Shown here piece after piece: positions 24,454-33,347 of a DNA stretch of 64,000 bases. A program made the translations under genes and the position numbers. A model generated the notes under the pieces. That model worked only from the letters and a program-made list of their open reading frames with translations. It searched no databases and had not been told where the DNA came from. This DNA comes from Planctomycetota bacterium (GTDB taxonomy: Bacteria > Planctomycetota > J058 > JAJDCQ01): assembly GCA_029260755.1 (NCBI GenBank), contig JAJDCQ010000168.1, positions 1 to 64,000 of the forward strand, written 5' to 3'. Numbering within the stretch: position 1 is the first letter of the stretch; each line of letters starts with the position of its first letter.

Positions 24454-27411
24454 ATGTCGTCGTCCGTCTCGCCACCCGCCGCGACTCCGACGCCGCCCGC
24501 CGGCGCGCCCGGCTCCGAGCCTCCCGACCAGGCGACCGTCTCCGCCGACCCGTTGATCGGGACCACCCTCGGCGCCTACCGGATCCTCGCGCCGCTCGGC
24601 CGCGGCGGGATGGGGACCGTCTACCGGGCCGAGCACGTCACCCTCCAGCGCCCGGTCGCGGTGAAGGTGCTCAGCCCCCGGCTCTCGACCGACCCGATCG
24701 CCGCCGATCGCTTCATCCGGGAGGCGCGCACGGCCGCCTCGATCACCCACGCGCACGTCGTCACCATCCACGACGCGGACTCCGAGGGCGGCGTCTCCTA
24801 CATCGCGATGGAGCTCGTCGAGGGCGAGAGCGTCGGCCGCCTCCTCGCCCGGTGCCAGCGACTCGAGCCGACCGAGGCGATCGCGATCGCGAAGGCGATG
24901 GCGCTCGCCCTCGCCGCGGCGCACGCCAAGGGGCTCGTCCACCGCGACCTCAAGCCCGAGAACATCCTCCTTCCCGAGGGCGCCGGCGCGCCGAAGCTGT
25001 CGGACTTCGGTCTGGCCCGGGCGGTCAGCGCCGTCGGCGACCGCGGCCTCACCCGCGAGGGCGAGGTGCTCGGGACGCCCGGCTTCATGGCGCCCGAGCA
25101 GTGCGACGACGGGGCGAGCGTCGATCACCGAAGCGATCTCTACGCGCTCGGCGCGACCCTCTTCGCGATGCTGTCGGGGCGGCCGCCGGTCGTGGGCGCG
25201 ACGCCGCTCGAGGTGATCCTGAAGCAGCTCTCCGAGCCGGCGCCCGCGCTGCGGACGATCGCGCGCGATGTCCCCGAGCCGGTCGCCCGCGTCGTCGACC
25301 GGCTCCTCCTCGCCGACCCCGACGCCCGCTACCAGAGCGCCGAGCAGGTCTTCGGCGCGCTCGACGCGGCGGAGCGGATCGCGACGCGCGCGCCGACGGC
25401 GCTGGTCGCGACGGCGCCGGCGCTGCCTCCGATTCCGGCCGGCGCCGCGACGGCCGAGCCCCAGAAGCCGAAGGCAAAGAACGCGAAGCCGAAGCAAGCG
25501 AAGCCGAAGACAGCGAAGCCGAAGAAGGCAAAGCCTGCACGCGAGACGCGGGAGCCGGCGGAGACGGCGTCGCCGCGACCCGCCCCGCGCCGAAGCTTCC
25601 TCCTCGCGGGTGCGCTCGCGACGGCGTTCCTCGTGCCGGTCGGGCTCGTCGTCTTCGCCCTCGCGCTGCGGCGCGTCCCCGGACCGACGCCGACCGTCGT
25701 GCGCGGCTCCCCCATCGACGATGGCCTCGCCGCGACCGACCCGACCGACGAGCCGTCGCCGGAGATCGTCGGAGGACCCGCCGGCCCGATGCCGGAGCCC
25801 GACGAGGAGCCGGTCGCCGTCCCTCCGGTCGTTCCTCCCGCGGCGCCGCCCGAGCCGCTCCGCGGGTTCGACGGCCGGCGACAGTCGCTGGAGGCCCTCG
25901 TCGACTACGTCGTCGGGCGGGTCGGCGAGGGCGACCTCGATGGCGCTCGGGCGGCGGTCGCCGGGTTCCTCGAGAAGCTCGCCGACCTTCCCGGACGACG
26001 CGGCCCGCTCGGCCCCGGTCGCGACAAGAGCCCGGCCGACAAGATCGACGGGCTCGTCCGCGCGGTCGACGGGATCGCGCTGATGCTTGCGCGGGCGGAG
26101 AGCCGGCTCATCGAGAAGGCCGCCCGCGAAGAGCCCGCCCACATCTTCCTCGCCGCCGACGACGAGTGGATCCCGGCGGCCGAGCTCCGCCTCGTCGCGC
26201 CGGCGGGAGAGGGAGGCCCGACGACGGCGCGGTTCGAGGTGACCGATCGCCGCGCGCCCGACGACGCCCCGCCCCGGTCGTTCACCCTCGGCGAGCTCGC
26301 GCCGTTCTTCCTCGAGGAGCTGGCCCACGACGCCGAGGGCGGCGCCGCCTTCGGCGAGGACGACCGGCGATCGGCGGCGCTCATCTACGCCGTCGCGACC
26401 GGACGCTTCCTTTGCGCCGACGAGGTCATGGCTCGCGCCGCCCGTCCCGGCCGCCGCGGCGGATGGCAGAAGGCTCTCTTCGAGTTGCTCCCATCCGACT
26501 GGCGCGACCGCGAGCGCCGCGCGCGCGACCTGGCCGAGCAGGCGGAGGCGACCCACGCCGCCTCCGACCTCGACGGGGAGCGGGTCGCCGTCCTCGCGCT
26601 CCACGAGCTTCGCGGCACGGACGTGGCGTCCGCGATCCGGCCCGCTCTCGACATGCGTCACCACTGGTTCGTGGCGTCGCTCCAGGAGCGATGGGCGGGG
26701 TCGCTCCCCGAGCTGTTCCGGGGCGAGGCCGCGGCGCCGTCCGAGGGGCGGCTCCGGGTGAGCTACGACCTCGATCGGCGCGAGGAGCTCGATGACTGGG
26801 TGGCCGATCCCGATGATGCCACCGTCCGCGCCGACTGGGATGACGGCGCGATCCTCCTCGCCTCGGGCAAGGGCGTCGCCTGGCCGGTCGCGTTCGCCGC
26901 GGCGCCCGTCCGGATCGAGGTCGAGATCGCGCCGGACTCCGACGGCGGCTCCGGCGCCCTCATCGCGCTCTTCGAGCCGGGCTCCGAGCTGGGGAATCAG
27001 GTCGGCGTCGCCGTCGGCTTCGAGCCGAGGCGCGCCCTGATGCGATCGGTGCAGATGACCGAGACGGGTCCGTTTCACCATGTTCCGCCCGACGGTGGGC
27101 GCCTCGAGATCGTCATCCGCCGGGATCGGGTGCGGGCTCGCCTGGCCGCGGACCGAGACTGGCTCATCGACGATCCCGTCGACCGCTGGTGGGAGGGACC
27201 GCGGATCCTCGGGATCTACGCCAGCTCCGGCGCCGTCCGAATCGAGCGGATCACCGTCGAGGGGAGCGCGGAGCCCGTCTGGGCGCGCTCGAAGGTCGGG
27301 CGGCTGGGCGCGGCCTCGACCGATCCGCTCGTCCTCCCGGATTCGGTCCGCAACGCGCCCGCCCTCGACGGGCTTCCACGAGGGCAGGGCCGGAGTCGCC
27401 CTCCGCGGTAG
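24454..27411 (+). CDS. Ser/Thr protein kinase with Lys-rich repeat linker and C-terminal LamG-like domain
   Basis: 985 aa. ATG at 24454 with GGAGG at 24445-24449. The kinase domain spans about 40-310: GRGGMGTVYRA, VAVKVL, HRDLKPEN, DFGLARAV, GTPGFMAPEQ. Residues about 335-365 are a run of short Lys-Pro-Ala/Lys units. A membrane helix follows (SFLLAGALATAFLVPVGLVVFALAL, about 387-411), then a Pro/Glu-rich spacer. The extracytoplasmic part of about 540 residues has a helical middle. It ends in a beta-rich segment (LRVSYDLDRREELDDW ... IRIERITVEG) that looks like a concanavalin/LamG or 3-keto-disaccharide-hydrolase-type jelly roll, which may bind a glycan. Substrates are unknown. Confidence 0.9.
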   Translation: MSSSVSPPAATPTPPAGAPGSEPPDQATVSADPLIGTTLGAYRILAPLGRGGMGTVYRAEHVTLQRPVAVKVLSPRLSTDPIAADRFIREARTAASITHAHVVTIHDADSEGGVSYIAMELVEGESVGRLLARCQRLEPTEAIAIAKAMALALAAAHAKGLVHRDLKPENILLPEGAGAPKLSDFGLARAVSAVGDRGLTREGEVLGTPGFMAPEQCDDGASVDHRSDLYALGATLFAMLSGRPPVVGATPLEVILKQLSEPAPALRTIARDVPEPVARVVDRLLLADPDARYQSAEQVFGALDAAERIATRAPTALVATAPALPPIPAGAATAEPQKPKAKNAKPKQAKPKTAKPKKAKPARETREPAETASPRPAPRRSFLLAGALATAFLVPVGLVVFALALRRVPGPTPTVVRGSPIDDGLAATDPTDEPSPEIVGGPAGPMPEPDEEPVAVPPVVPPAAPPEPLRGFDGRRQSLEALVDYVVGRVGEGDLDGARAAVAGFLEKLADLPGRRGPLGPGRDKSPADKIDGLVRAVDGIALMLARAESRLIEKAAREEPAHIFLAADDEWIPAAELRLVAPAGEGGPTTARFEVTDRRAPDDAPPRSFTLGELAPFFLEELAHDAEGGAAFGEDDRRSAALIYAVATGRFLCADEVMARAARPGRRGGWQKALFELLPSDWRDRERRARDLAEQAEATHAASDLDGERVAVLALHELRGTDVASAIRPALDMRHHWFVASLQERWAGSLPELFRGEAAAPSEGRLRVSYDLDRREELDDWVADPDDATVRADWDDGAILLASGKGVAWPVAFAAAPVRIEVEIAPDSDGGSGALIALFEPGSELGNQVGVAVGFEPRRALMRSVQMTETGPFHHVPPDGGRLEIVIRRDRVRARLAADRDWLIDDPVDRWWEGPRILGIYASSGAVRIERITVEGSAEPVWARSKVGRLGAASTDPLVLPDSVRNAPALDGLPRGQGRSRPPR

Positions 27412-27510
27412 CGCCCCGGCCCGATCGCCGGGAGCTCGGGGCGTCTGCCGCGCGGTGGACGAATCGCGCGCCCCGATGTCATATCTTCCTGCGAGAGACG
27501 GCGACCACCG

Positions 27511-27538
27511 TTGACGTGTCCGGGGTGAAAGGTATGAT
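27511..27538 (+). promoter_or_regulatory. sigma70 promoter of the thioredoxin gene
   Basis: TTGACG (27511-27516) and TATGAT (27533-27538) with a 16-bp spacer, the best housekeeping promoter in the window. Leader of about 25 bases containing CAGGAGGAAA before the GTG start. Confidence 0.75.
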
Positions 27539-27570
27539 CCCGGAAATCTCGAGTCGCCAGGAGGAAACCC

Positions 27571-27894
27571 GTGTTCGAGGCCGACGACAGCAACTTCGAG
27601 GATCAGGTCCTCAAGTCCGACAAGCCCGTTCTGGTCGAGTTCGGCGCCGAGTGGTGCGGACCGTGCCAGAAGCAGCTCCCGATCCTGAAGGAGCTCTCCG
27701 AGTCCGCCGATTGGGGCGACAAGGTCGCGTTCGGCAAGGTCGACGTCGACAAGTCGCCCCAGACCGCGCGCCAGTACCGGATCATGAGCGTCCCGCAGAT
27801 GTTCGTGTTCGCCGGCGGCGAGCAGAAGCTCCGCCTGACGGGCTTCACCCCGAAGGAAGAGCTCGTCGAGAAGCTGAAGACCGTCGTCTCCTAG
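27571..27894 (+). CDS. trxA: thioredoxin
   Basis: 107 aa, GTG start eight bases after a strong AGGAGG site. The active site is WCGPC within VEFGAEWCGPCQKQLPIL, and the cis-proline loop is MSVPQMFVF, with Gln in place of the usual Thr after Pro. Length and order of secondary structure fit a single-domain cytosolic thioredoxin that reduces protein disulfides. It stands as its own transcription unit with a clear promoter and terminator, in contrast to most genes here. Confidence 0.95.
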   Translation: MFEADDSNFEDQVLKSDKPVLVEFGAEWCGPCQKQLPILKELSESADWGDKVAFGKVDVDKSPQTARQYRIMSVPQMFVFAGGEQKLRLTGFTPKEELVEKLKTVVS

Positions 27895-27928
27895 CTCTCT
27901 CGCCGGAGCGCTCGAAAAAGCACAAAGA

Positions 27929-27968
27929 GACCGGGTCTCGTCGCCAGCGACGAGACCCGGTCATTTTT
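27929..27968. terminator. intrinsic terminator after thioredoxin
   Basis: A perfect 15-bp stem (27929-27943 with 27948-27962) around a four-base loop is followed by ATTTTTG. The A-rich stretch before the stem (AAAAAGCACAAAG) gives a weak T-run on the other strand, so it may work in both directions. Confidence 0.88.
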
Positions 27969-27992
27969 GTCCCACTTCGCGCGCCAAAGACC

Positions 27993-28059
27993 GAAGGGGT
28001 CAGGTCTCGGATCTTCGCATTAGCGCCGTTAATGCGAACATCCGAGACCTGACCCCTTC
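27993..28059. repeat. palindromic repeat with GTCAGGTCTCGG arms, copy 2
   Basis: Twenty-base inverted arms at 27993-28012 and 28040-28059 identical to those at 21925-22006. The inner palindrome here is TTCGCATTA / TAATGCGAA. It sits between the thioredoxin terminator and the stop codon of the minus-strand SH3 gene, eight bases from that stop. Confidence 0.85.
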
Positions 28060-28066
28060 GGGTTGA

Positions 28067-29128
28067 TCAGGGCTTCTCGGCTGGCGCGGCGGACGGCTTC
28101 GGCAGGGCCATGGCCGGCGCCGCCTCGCGGACGGGTCGGGCCGGGGCGTCGCTCGGCGCGCCGGTGTGGGCGGCCCGCGGCGCGGCGCCCGGCCGGGCCG
28201 GGGTCTCGCCCTTGCCGTCGAGCGCGGTGCGCGGCGAGGGCGGGAGCGGCTCGAAGAACTGCTCGATCGGCTCGACGGCGTTGCGGTAGGAGCGGGTGAG
28301 CCGCTCGTAGTGCCGGATCCGCTCGAGGATGTTCTTCGCCCGGGCGAGCTCGCTCGGGCGGGTCGCCGTCTCGAGGACCGCCTGGGCGTCCCGCCGGGCG
28401 GCGCGAAGGTCGATGCCGAGGAGGTCGTCGAGAGTGGTCACCCCGTCGATCGCCAGCTCGGCCCGACGGAGCTGCGCCGCGGTGGCGCTGGTGGGCGCGG
28501 CCGGGGCGGGCTCGCCGGAGGTCGCCGTCGGGGCTCCACCGGCCGGGGTCGCGATCGCGCCGCCGCCGGTCTCGACGAGCTCCGCGTAGATGTAGACCGT
28601 CTGCTGGGCGCCGTTCTCGATCCGGATCCAGTCGCCCTGCGTCTCGTGGACCGTGACCGGCTGACCGCGGAAGACCCGGAAGAGGATCGGCGCGCCGAGG
28701 CGCGGCTCGGTCCGGACGTGGAGGGCGTCGGCGTCGACGTGGGCGGCGTTCGCGTCCCGGGTGACGTAGCGTCCGGCGACCCAGCCGACCTTCGACACGT
28801 CCTCGATGTGTCCGCGGAACCACTCGCCCTCGTGCGCCTCGATCGTGAAGCGGGCGCCGTGGTGGACCGTCCGGACGACCGGGAAGTCCTTTCCGGGGCC
28901 GCTCCGCACGTTCGCGGCGGTCACCCGGACCGTCCCGATCGAGCGCGCGGTCGCGGCCGGCGCCGCCCGCGTCATGGGGGCCGCGGCGGGGCGGGGATCG
29001 TCCTCTCCGGCCCGGGCCGTGCCGATCGTCAGGGCGAGGGCGGCGGCGGTCACGCCGAGGCCCCAGCCGAGGCGGGTCGCGACGTGGTCGCGGGCGCGGA
29101 TGGTCGTGCGGATCGAGTTGCAAAGCAT
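28067..29128 (-). CDS. exported protein with two bacterial SH3 domains
   Basis: 353 aa. ATG at 29128 preceded by GGAGGAAACC; the frame is open much further upstream but only as antisense to the next gene. A signal peptide ends about residue 42 (LALTIGTARAGEDD). Two SH3-like domains follow: about 70-128 (TVRVTAANVRSGPGKDFPVV ... WFRGHIEDVSKVGWVAGRYV) and about 133-190 (ALHVRTEPRLGAPILFRVFRGQPVTVHETQGDWIRI). The middle is a helical region, and the C-terminus is Pro/Ala-rich and probably disordered. Bacterial SH3 domains usually bind peptidoglycan stems, so a cell-wall role in the periplasm is likely. No hydrolase domain is present. Confidence 0.85.
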   Translation of the reverse strand: MLCNSIRTTIRARDHVATRLGWGLGVTAAALALTIGTARAGEDDPRPAAAPMTRAAPAATARSIGTVRVTAANVRSGPGKDFPVVRTVHHGARFTIEAHEGEWFRGHIEDVSKVGWVAGRYVTRDANAAHVDADALHVRTEPRLGAPILFRVFRGQPVTVHETQGDWIRIENGAQQTVYIYAELVETGGGAIATPAGGAPTATSGEPAPAAPTSATAAQLRRAELAIDGVTTLDDLLGIDLRAARRDAQAVLETATRPSELARAKNILERIRHYERLTRSYRNAVEPIEQFFEPLPPSPRTALDGKGETPARPGAAPRAAHTGAPSDAPARPVREAAPAMALPKPSAAPAEKP

Positions 29129-29320
29129 GGCGGGTTTCCTCCTCGGAGGGGCGCGTCGGGCGCGCCCCATTGCTGTCTCTACGTCTCTATCGGGTTTTTC
29201 GTCGGCGGGGCCGCTCCCGACCCCCCGTCGATCGCAACCCGTTTTGGGGCTTGACCGTCCAACCCGACGGCGGTAAACCGCCTGAGTCACCCGCCCGGAC
29301 CCCGACTGGAATCGAGCCGC

Positions 29321-31945
29321 ATGCTCCCGATCGATCGACGCACCGCGCCGTGCGGGCCTCGCCCGGCCCTCGCCGTCCTCGTCGTGCTCGCCGTCGCCGT
29401 CTCCGGTTGCGTCTCGACCGAGACGGCCGAGGAGGAGTACGCCCTGGCCCTCGAGCACGTCCGGAACGGGCGCGGGGCCGAGGCGGTCGCCGCGGCCGAG
29501 GCGGCCGTCGACGCGGATCCGAGCTACCAGCCGGCCGTCCTCTTCCTCGCGGAGATGCACACCCGGAGCGGCCAGCTCGACGAGGCGGAGGCGATCCTGG
29601 TCCGCTTCTCGGAGGAGCATCCCGAGAGCCCGCTCGCCCACTACCGCCTCGGCGTCGTCCGCGAGGGCAAGGGCGAGGAGGCGGCGGCGCTCGAGTCGTT
29701 CGCCAAGGCCGTCCAGCTCGCCCCCGAGTATCCCGACGTCCACGGCCGGATGGGGTCGATCCTGCTCCGCCGGGGCCAGGCCGAGACGGCGATGCAGGTG
29801 CTCGAGACGGCGACCGCTCTCGACCCTGGCGACGTCGGCGCCTGGTATCTCCTCGCCCGGGCGGCCGACCGCGCCCGCGACCACGACGCCGCCGTCGTCG
29901 CCGCCCGCGAGTTCGTCCGCCGGGCGAAGGCGGCCGGCGGGTTCGAGACCGAGATCGCCACCGTCGAGCGCTGGCTCACCTCGGTCCGTCCGCCGCTCGA
30001 CGACCTCGAGCGGTCCTACCTCGGCGGGTTCGTCCTCTCGATCCTCGGCAGCAAGGCCTCGCCCATCGACCGCTCGATCCAGAAGGAGGGGCTCCTCGGG
30101 CGGGCCCCGCCGAGCCTCAAGGAGCGTGACGAGCGCCGGGTCCACATCCGCGTGTTCCCGACGGGCGGCGGCCCGACGCCCGCGATCACGGCGACCGCCG
30201 CCGGGCCGTCGCTCATCGAGGCGACCGCGCGCGCGTGCGACGACGTCCACGCCGACGTCGCGTTCGGGGCGGTCCTCGAGCGGATCGACGAGACCGCCTT
30301 CGTCTTCGACCTCGAGATCGCGACGCCGGACCCGTTCGCGGTCGATCTCCCGCCGCGCGGCTCCGATGATCCGATCCGGACGGTCCCCGAGGTGGTCCTC
30401 GGCCGCGACGGGGTGATCGTCGAGAGCGGGCGACGGCGCGGGGTCGTCCTGCCGTCGGAGGCCGTCCACCGCGGGATCGCCGACGTCGGCGCGCTCCTCG
30501 ACCTCGCCGCCGAGCGGGCGGGGCTCGCGCCCGGCTCCTGGCGGCACCCGAAGGTCCAGCCGCTCCGGATCCGGACCCAGTCGCTCCTGGTTCCGCCCCG
30601 CCGCGGGCCGGCGGCGCCGGCGAGAGCCGACCGCTCGGGCGCGCCGCTCACCCTCGTCTACGGGATCACCGGGCGGGCCGTCGCGACGCCGGATGCGCTC
30701 CGCGCGTCCGCCGAGCGAGGCGCCCTCTTCCTCGCGCGGTCGCTCGGGGCGTCGGGGCGCTTCGTCTACGAGTACGACATCGCCCTCGACGAGGAGTCGA
30801 CCGACTACGAGATCCTCCGGCACGCCGGCACGACCCACGCGCTGTTCGAGGCGGCGGCCGCGACCGGTCGCCGCGAGCTAGGCGCGGCGGGGCGGCTCGG
30901 AGCGGCGTGGCTCGCCGCGCGGATCCGGGAGGACGAGGCGGGCATGGCGCTCGTCTACGAGAACGCCGCGAAGCTCGGGGGCCAGGCGCTCGCGCTCCTG
31001 GTCTTCGCCGAGGTCGCCAGTCGCGAGGCCCGCGCGAAGCCCGGCGCCGCGGACGGCGGCGATGGCGATGGCGGCGGCGCGGGCGGCGGGGACGGCGAGG
31101 GCGCGGCCGGCGGCGACGACGGCGAGGGCGCGGCCGACGGCGACGACGGCGAGGACGGGGCGCTCGCCGATCTCCCGATCGGACGGGCCGCGAAGCTCCG
31201 CGACGGCCTCGCCGCGCGGATCGTGGCGATGCAGCGGCCCGACGGGACGTTCGACACCTACTACGCGTTCGACGACGACGCGATGACGAGCGAGCGCGCC
31301 AACCGGTTCTATCCCGGCGAGGCCGTCTACGCCCTCGCCTTCGCCCACGCGGTCGCCGACGACGCGGCGGATCGGGACGCCTGGCTCGAGGCGGCGATCC
31401 GCGGCGCGAACGTCCTCTTCGATCAGCGCGAGGCGGAGCGCCGGCGCGGCGAGCCGCCGCTCGACGCGTGGCTTCTGAAGGGGATCGAGATGATCCACCG
31501 GGCCCGCCCCGAGCGGCGGTGGCTCGATCGGGCCTACGTCCTCGCCGACGCGATCCGCGACTTCCAGCTCGGCGCCGACACGGTCGCCCACCCGCTCCTG
31601 GCCGGCGCCTACGGCGACGGTCTCGGCATCCCGTGGGGCGCGGGAACCGCCGCGCTCAACGAGGGAATGGCGGCCGCCGCGGCGATGGCCGCCCGCGCGG
31701 GCGACGTCAACCGCGCCCGTCGTTACCGCGAGGCGGCGACCCGCGCGGCCGAGTTCCAGATCCGGCACGAGGTCCGCCCGACCGACGCCTACTGGCTTCC
31801 GAGGCCGGCGCGGGCGATCGGCGGCTTCCGCTTCCACCTCCTCGACGCGAAGGTCCGGATCGACACCGTCCAGCACAACATCTCGAGCCTGCTCGCCGTC
31901 GCCGACCTGATCGACCGCGGCCGGTCGGGCGACGACGACCGTTGA
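29321..31945 (+). CDS. lipoprotein with TPR domain and C-terminal alpha-toroid-like domain
   Basis: 874 aa. A signal peptide with lipobox AVSGC predicts a lipid anchor. Residues about 40-215 are TPR-like helical repeats (GQLDEAEAILVRFSEEHPESPLAHYRLGVVREGKGEEAAALESF). A mixed alpha/beta region of about 200 residues follows. The C-terminal 400 residues have the repeated helical-hairpin pattern of (alpha/alpha)6 toroid proteins (MQRPDGTFDTYY, RFYPGEAVYALAFAH, WLLKGIEMIHRARPERRWLDRAYVLADAI, AGAYGDGLG, NEGMAAAAAMA). Toroids of this kind include terpene-cyclase-like and glycosidase/epimerase enzymes; catalytic residues cannot be assigned. An acidic Gly/Asp repeat of about 35 residues interrupts the toroid near residue 570. 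Starts a three-gene unit. Confidence 0.8.
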   Translation: MLPIDRRTAPCGPRPALAVLVVLAVAVSGCVSTETAEEEYALALEHVRNGRGAEAVAAAEAAVDADPSYQPAVLFLAEMHTRSGQLDEAEAILVRFSEEHPESPLAHYRLGVVREGKGEEAAALESFAKAVQLAPEYPDVHGRMGSILLRRGQAETAMQVLETATALDPGDVGAWYLLARAADRARDHDAAVVAAREFVRRAKAAGGFETEIATVERWLTSVRPPLDDLERSYLGGFVLSILGSKASPIDRSIQKEGLLGRAPPSLKERDERRVHIRVFPTGGGPTPAITATAAGPSLIEATARACDDVHADVAFGAVLERIDETAFVFDLEIATPDPFAVDLPPRGSDDPIRTVPEVVLGRDGVIVESGRRRGVVLPSEAVHRGIADVGALLDLAAERAGLAPGSWRHPKVQPLRIRTQSLLVPPRRGPAAPARADRSGAPLTLVYGITGRAVATPDALRASAERGALFLARSLGASGRFVYEYDIALDEESTDYEILRHAGTTHALFEAAAATGRRELGAAGRLGAAWLAARIREDEAGMALVYENAAKLGGQALALLVFAEVASREARAKPGAADGGDGDGGGAGGGDGEGAAGGDDGEGAADGDDGEDGALADLPIGRAAKLRDGLAARIVAMQRPDGTFDTYYAFDDDAMTSERANRFYPGEAVYALAFAHAVADDAADRDAWLEAAIRGANVLFDQREAERRRGEPPLDAWLLKGIEMIHRARPERRWLDRAYVLADAIRDFQLGADTVAHPLLAGAYGDGLGIPWGAGTAALNEGMAAAAAMAARAGDVNRARRYREAATRAAEFQIRHEVRPTDAYWLPRPARAIGGFRFHLLDAKVRIDTVQHNISSLLAVADLIDRGRSGDDDR

Positions 31946-32697
31946 TCGGTCGCGGCGCATCGCTCGCCTCGTCCGCCCTGCTCGCCGCCGTCGCGACCGG
32001 CGGCCTCGTCCTGCTCGCCGCGTGCGCGACGCCCCCGCGCCGCGGGGCGACTCCGGGGCGTCGCCGCCCGCCGCCGGGGCGGGTGGTCGAGCGGCTCGAG
32101 GACGTCGGCCGCGGTCCGGCCGTGCTCGACGTCGAGGTCGCCTTTCCCCGGACCGACCTCCCCGGAGCGCCGCTGGAGCCGGCTCGGAGCGGGCGGCTCC
32201 TCGTCGCCGCCGGCCGGGCGCGCCTCCTCGTCGAGCCGGACGAGGAGCGCGGCGGGCTCGACCTCGTCGCCGCCGGCGCGCCGTCCGAGGAGGCGGCGAC
32301 CTGGCTCGACGGCCTCGCCCGCGCGCTCGCCCCGCTCTCGCTCGGCCCGGATCGAGCGTCGGGCGCGAGCGACGCCGGCTCGCGGGTCGAGATCTTCGGC
32401 GGCGGCGTCCTCCGCGCGGTCGTCCACACCGGATCGGGGCTGCGCGAGCCCGAGGAGGTCGACGTCTGCGACGCCGCGGGGCGGCCGCGCTTCCTCGTCC
32501 GCTTCGAGGGTCCCTGGCACGAGACGACCGCCGGCCGCCACCCGCGGGCGGCCGAGGTCCGTCGGGTCGCGGTCGGTCTCGCCCGGGCCGCCTGGCCCGA
32601 GCCGGTCCGGGTGACGATCCTCGCCGTCCGGCCCCTCCGCGAGCACCCCGGCGCCGCGGCGTTCGCCGCCGGCGGCCCGTTCCCGGACGGGTCCTGA
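31942..32697 (+). CDS. hypothetical lipoprotein
   Basis: 251 aa from a TTG whose last two bases form the start of the preceding stop codon (TTGA overlap); coupling to the upstream lipoprotein gene is the main argument for this start. The N-terminus has a hydrophobic signal and lipobox LLAACA. The mature part is rich in Arg, Ala and Pro, then forms a domain with alternating beta patterns (GPAVLDVEVAFPRTDL, GRLLVAAGRARLLVEPDEE, SRVEIFGGGVLRAVVHTG). Family not recognised. Probably located in the same compartment as its neighbour. Confidence 0.7.
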   Translation: MIGRGASLASSALLAAVATGGLVLLAACATPPRRGATPGRRRPPPGRVVERLEDVGRGPAVLDVEVAFPRTDLPGAPLEPARSGRLLVAAGRARLLVEPDEERGGLDLVAAGAPSEEAATWLDGLARALAPLSLGPDRASGASDAGSRVEIFGGGVLRAVVHTGSGLREPEEVDVCDAAGRPRFLVRFEGPWHETTAGRHPRAAEVRRVAVGLARAAWPEPVRVTILAVRPLREHPGAAAFAAGGPFPDGS

Positions 32698-32700
32698 AGC

Positions 32701-33339
32701 GTGGGGTGGTTCCTCGCGGGCGTCTACGATCGCGTGATGAAGCCGATGGAGGAGCACGGCCTCCGGGCGCTCCGCGCGGAGCTCATCCGCGACCTGACCG
32801 GCACCGTCGTCGAGGTCGGCGCCGGCACCGGCCTGAACCTCCCCCACTACGGCTCCGGCGTCGAGCGCCTCGTGCTCACCGAGCCCGATCGGAGCATGCG
32901 GAGCATTCTCTCGCGCCGGGTCGAGGAGGCTCGCCTCGCGGGGAACCTCGGACCGGCCGTCGTCGAGGTCTACCCGGACCCGATCGAGCGTCTCCCGTTC
33001 GCGACCGGCTCGGTCGACGCCGTCGTCTGCACCCTCGTCCTCTGCAGCGTCCCCCGGGTCGACCGGTCGCTCGAGGAGCTGCGACGCATCCTCTCACCGA
33101 CGGGCCGGCTCGCGTTCATCGAGCACGTCGCCGCGGAGGATCGTCCCGGGCGTCTGCTCCTCCAGCGGGTGATCGAGCCGCTGTGGCGTCTCGGAGCGGG
33201 AAACTGCCGCACGACCCGGCGCACCGCCGAGGCGATCGAGCGGGCCGGCTTCCGGTTCGAGCGGATCGAGCGCGCCAGCCTGCGCAAGGCGCTGCCTTGG
33301 GTGCGGCCGTCGGTTCGCGGCGTGGCGGTGCCCGTCTGA
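32701..33339 (+). CDS. class I SAM-dependent methyltransferase
   Basis: 212 aa, GTG start three bases after the preceding stop. Motif I is VVEVGAGTGLNLPHY, motif II the acidic LTEPDRSM, then LPFATGSVDAVVCTLVLCSVPR and the RILSPTGRLAFIEHV motif. The C-terminal RLGAGNCRTTRRTAEAIERAGF segment matches the UbiE/METTL7-like group. The substrate is not deducible; a small molecule or lipid is likely. Last gene of the 29.3-33.3 kb unit. Confidence 0.88.
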   Translation: MGWFLAGVYDRVMKPMEEHGLRALRAELIRDLTGTVVEVGAGTGLNLPHYGSGVERLVLTEPDRSMRSILSRRVEEARLAGNLGPAVVEVYPDPIERLPFATGSVDAVVCTLVLCSVPRVDRSLEELRRILSPTGRLAFIEHVAAEDRPGRLLLQRVIEPLWRLGAGNCRTTRRTAEAIERAGFRFERIERASLRKALPWVRPSVRGVAVPV

Positions 33340-33347
33340 CTCGCGAG

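Noticed and set aside
25440-25560. Short AAGCCGAAG repeats considered as a non-coding tandem array
   Set aside because: They stay in frame and encode a Lys/Pro/Ala linker between kinase and membrane helix.
28067-30838. 923-codon minus-strand frame continuing the SH3 gene upstream
   Set aside because: Only the part below 29128 has a signal peptide and SH3 domains. The rest is antisense to the TPR lipoprotein, and a strong ribosome binding site marks the internal ATG.
31020-31165. Asp/Gly-rich repeat considered as a CRISPR or VNTR
   Set aside because: The repeat units are irregular, in frame and inside a protein gene; there are no spacers of constant length. Best read as a low-complexity loop.
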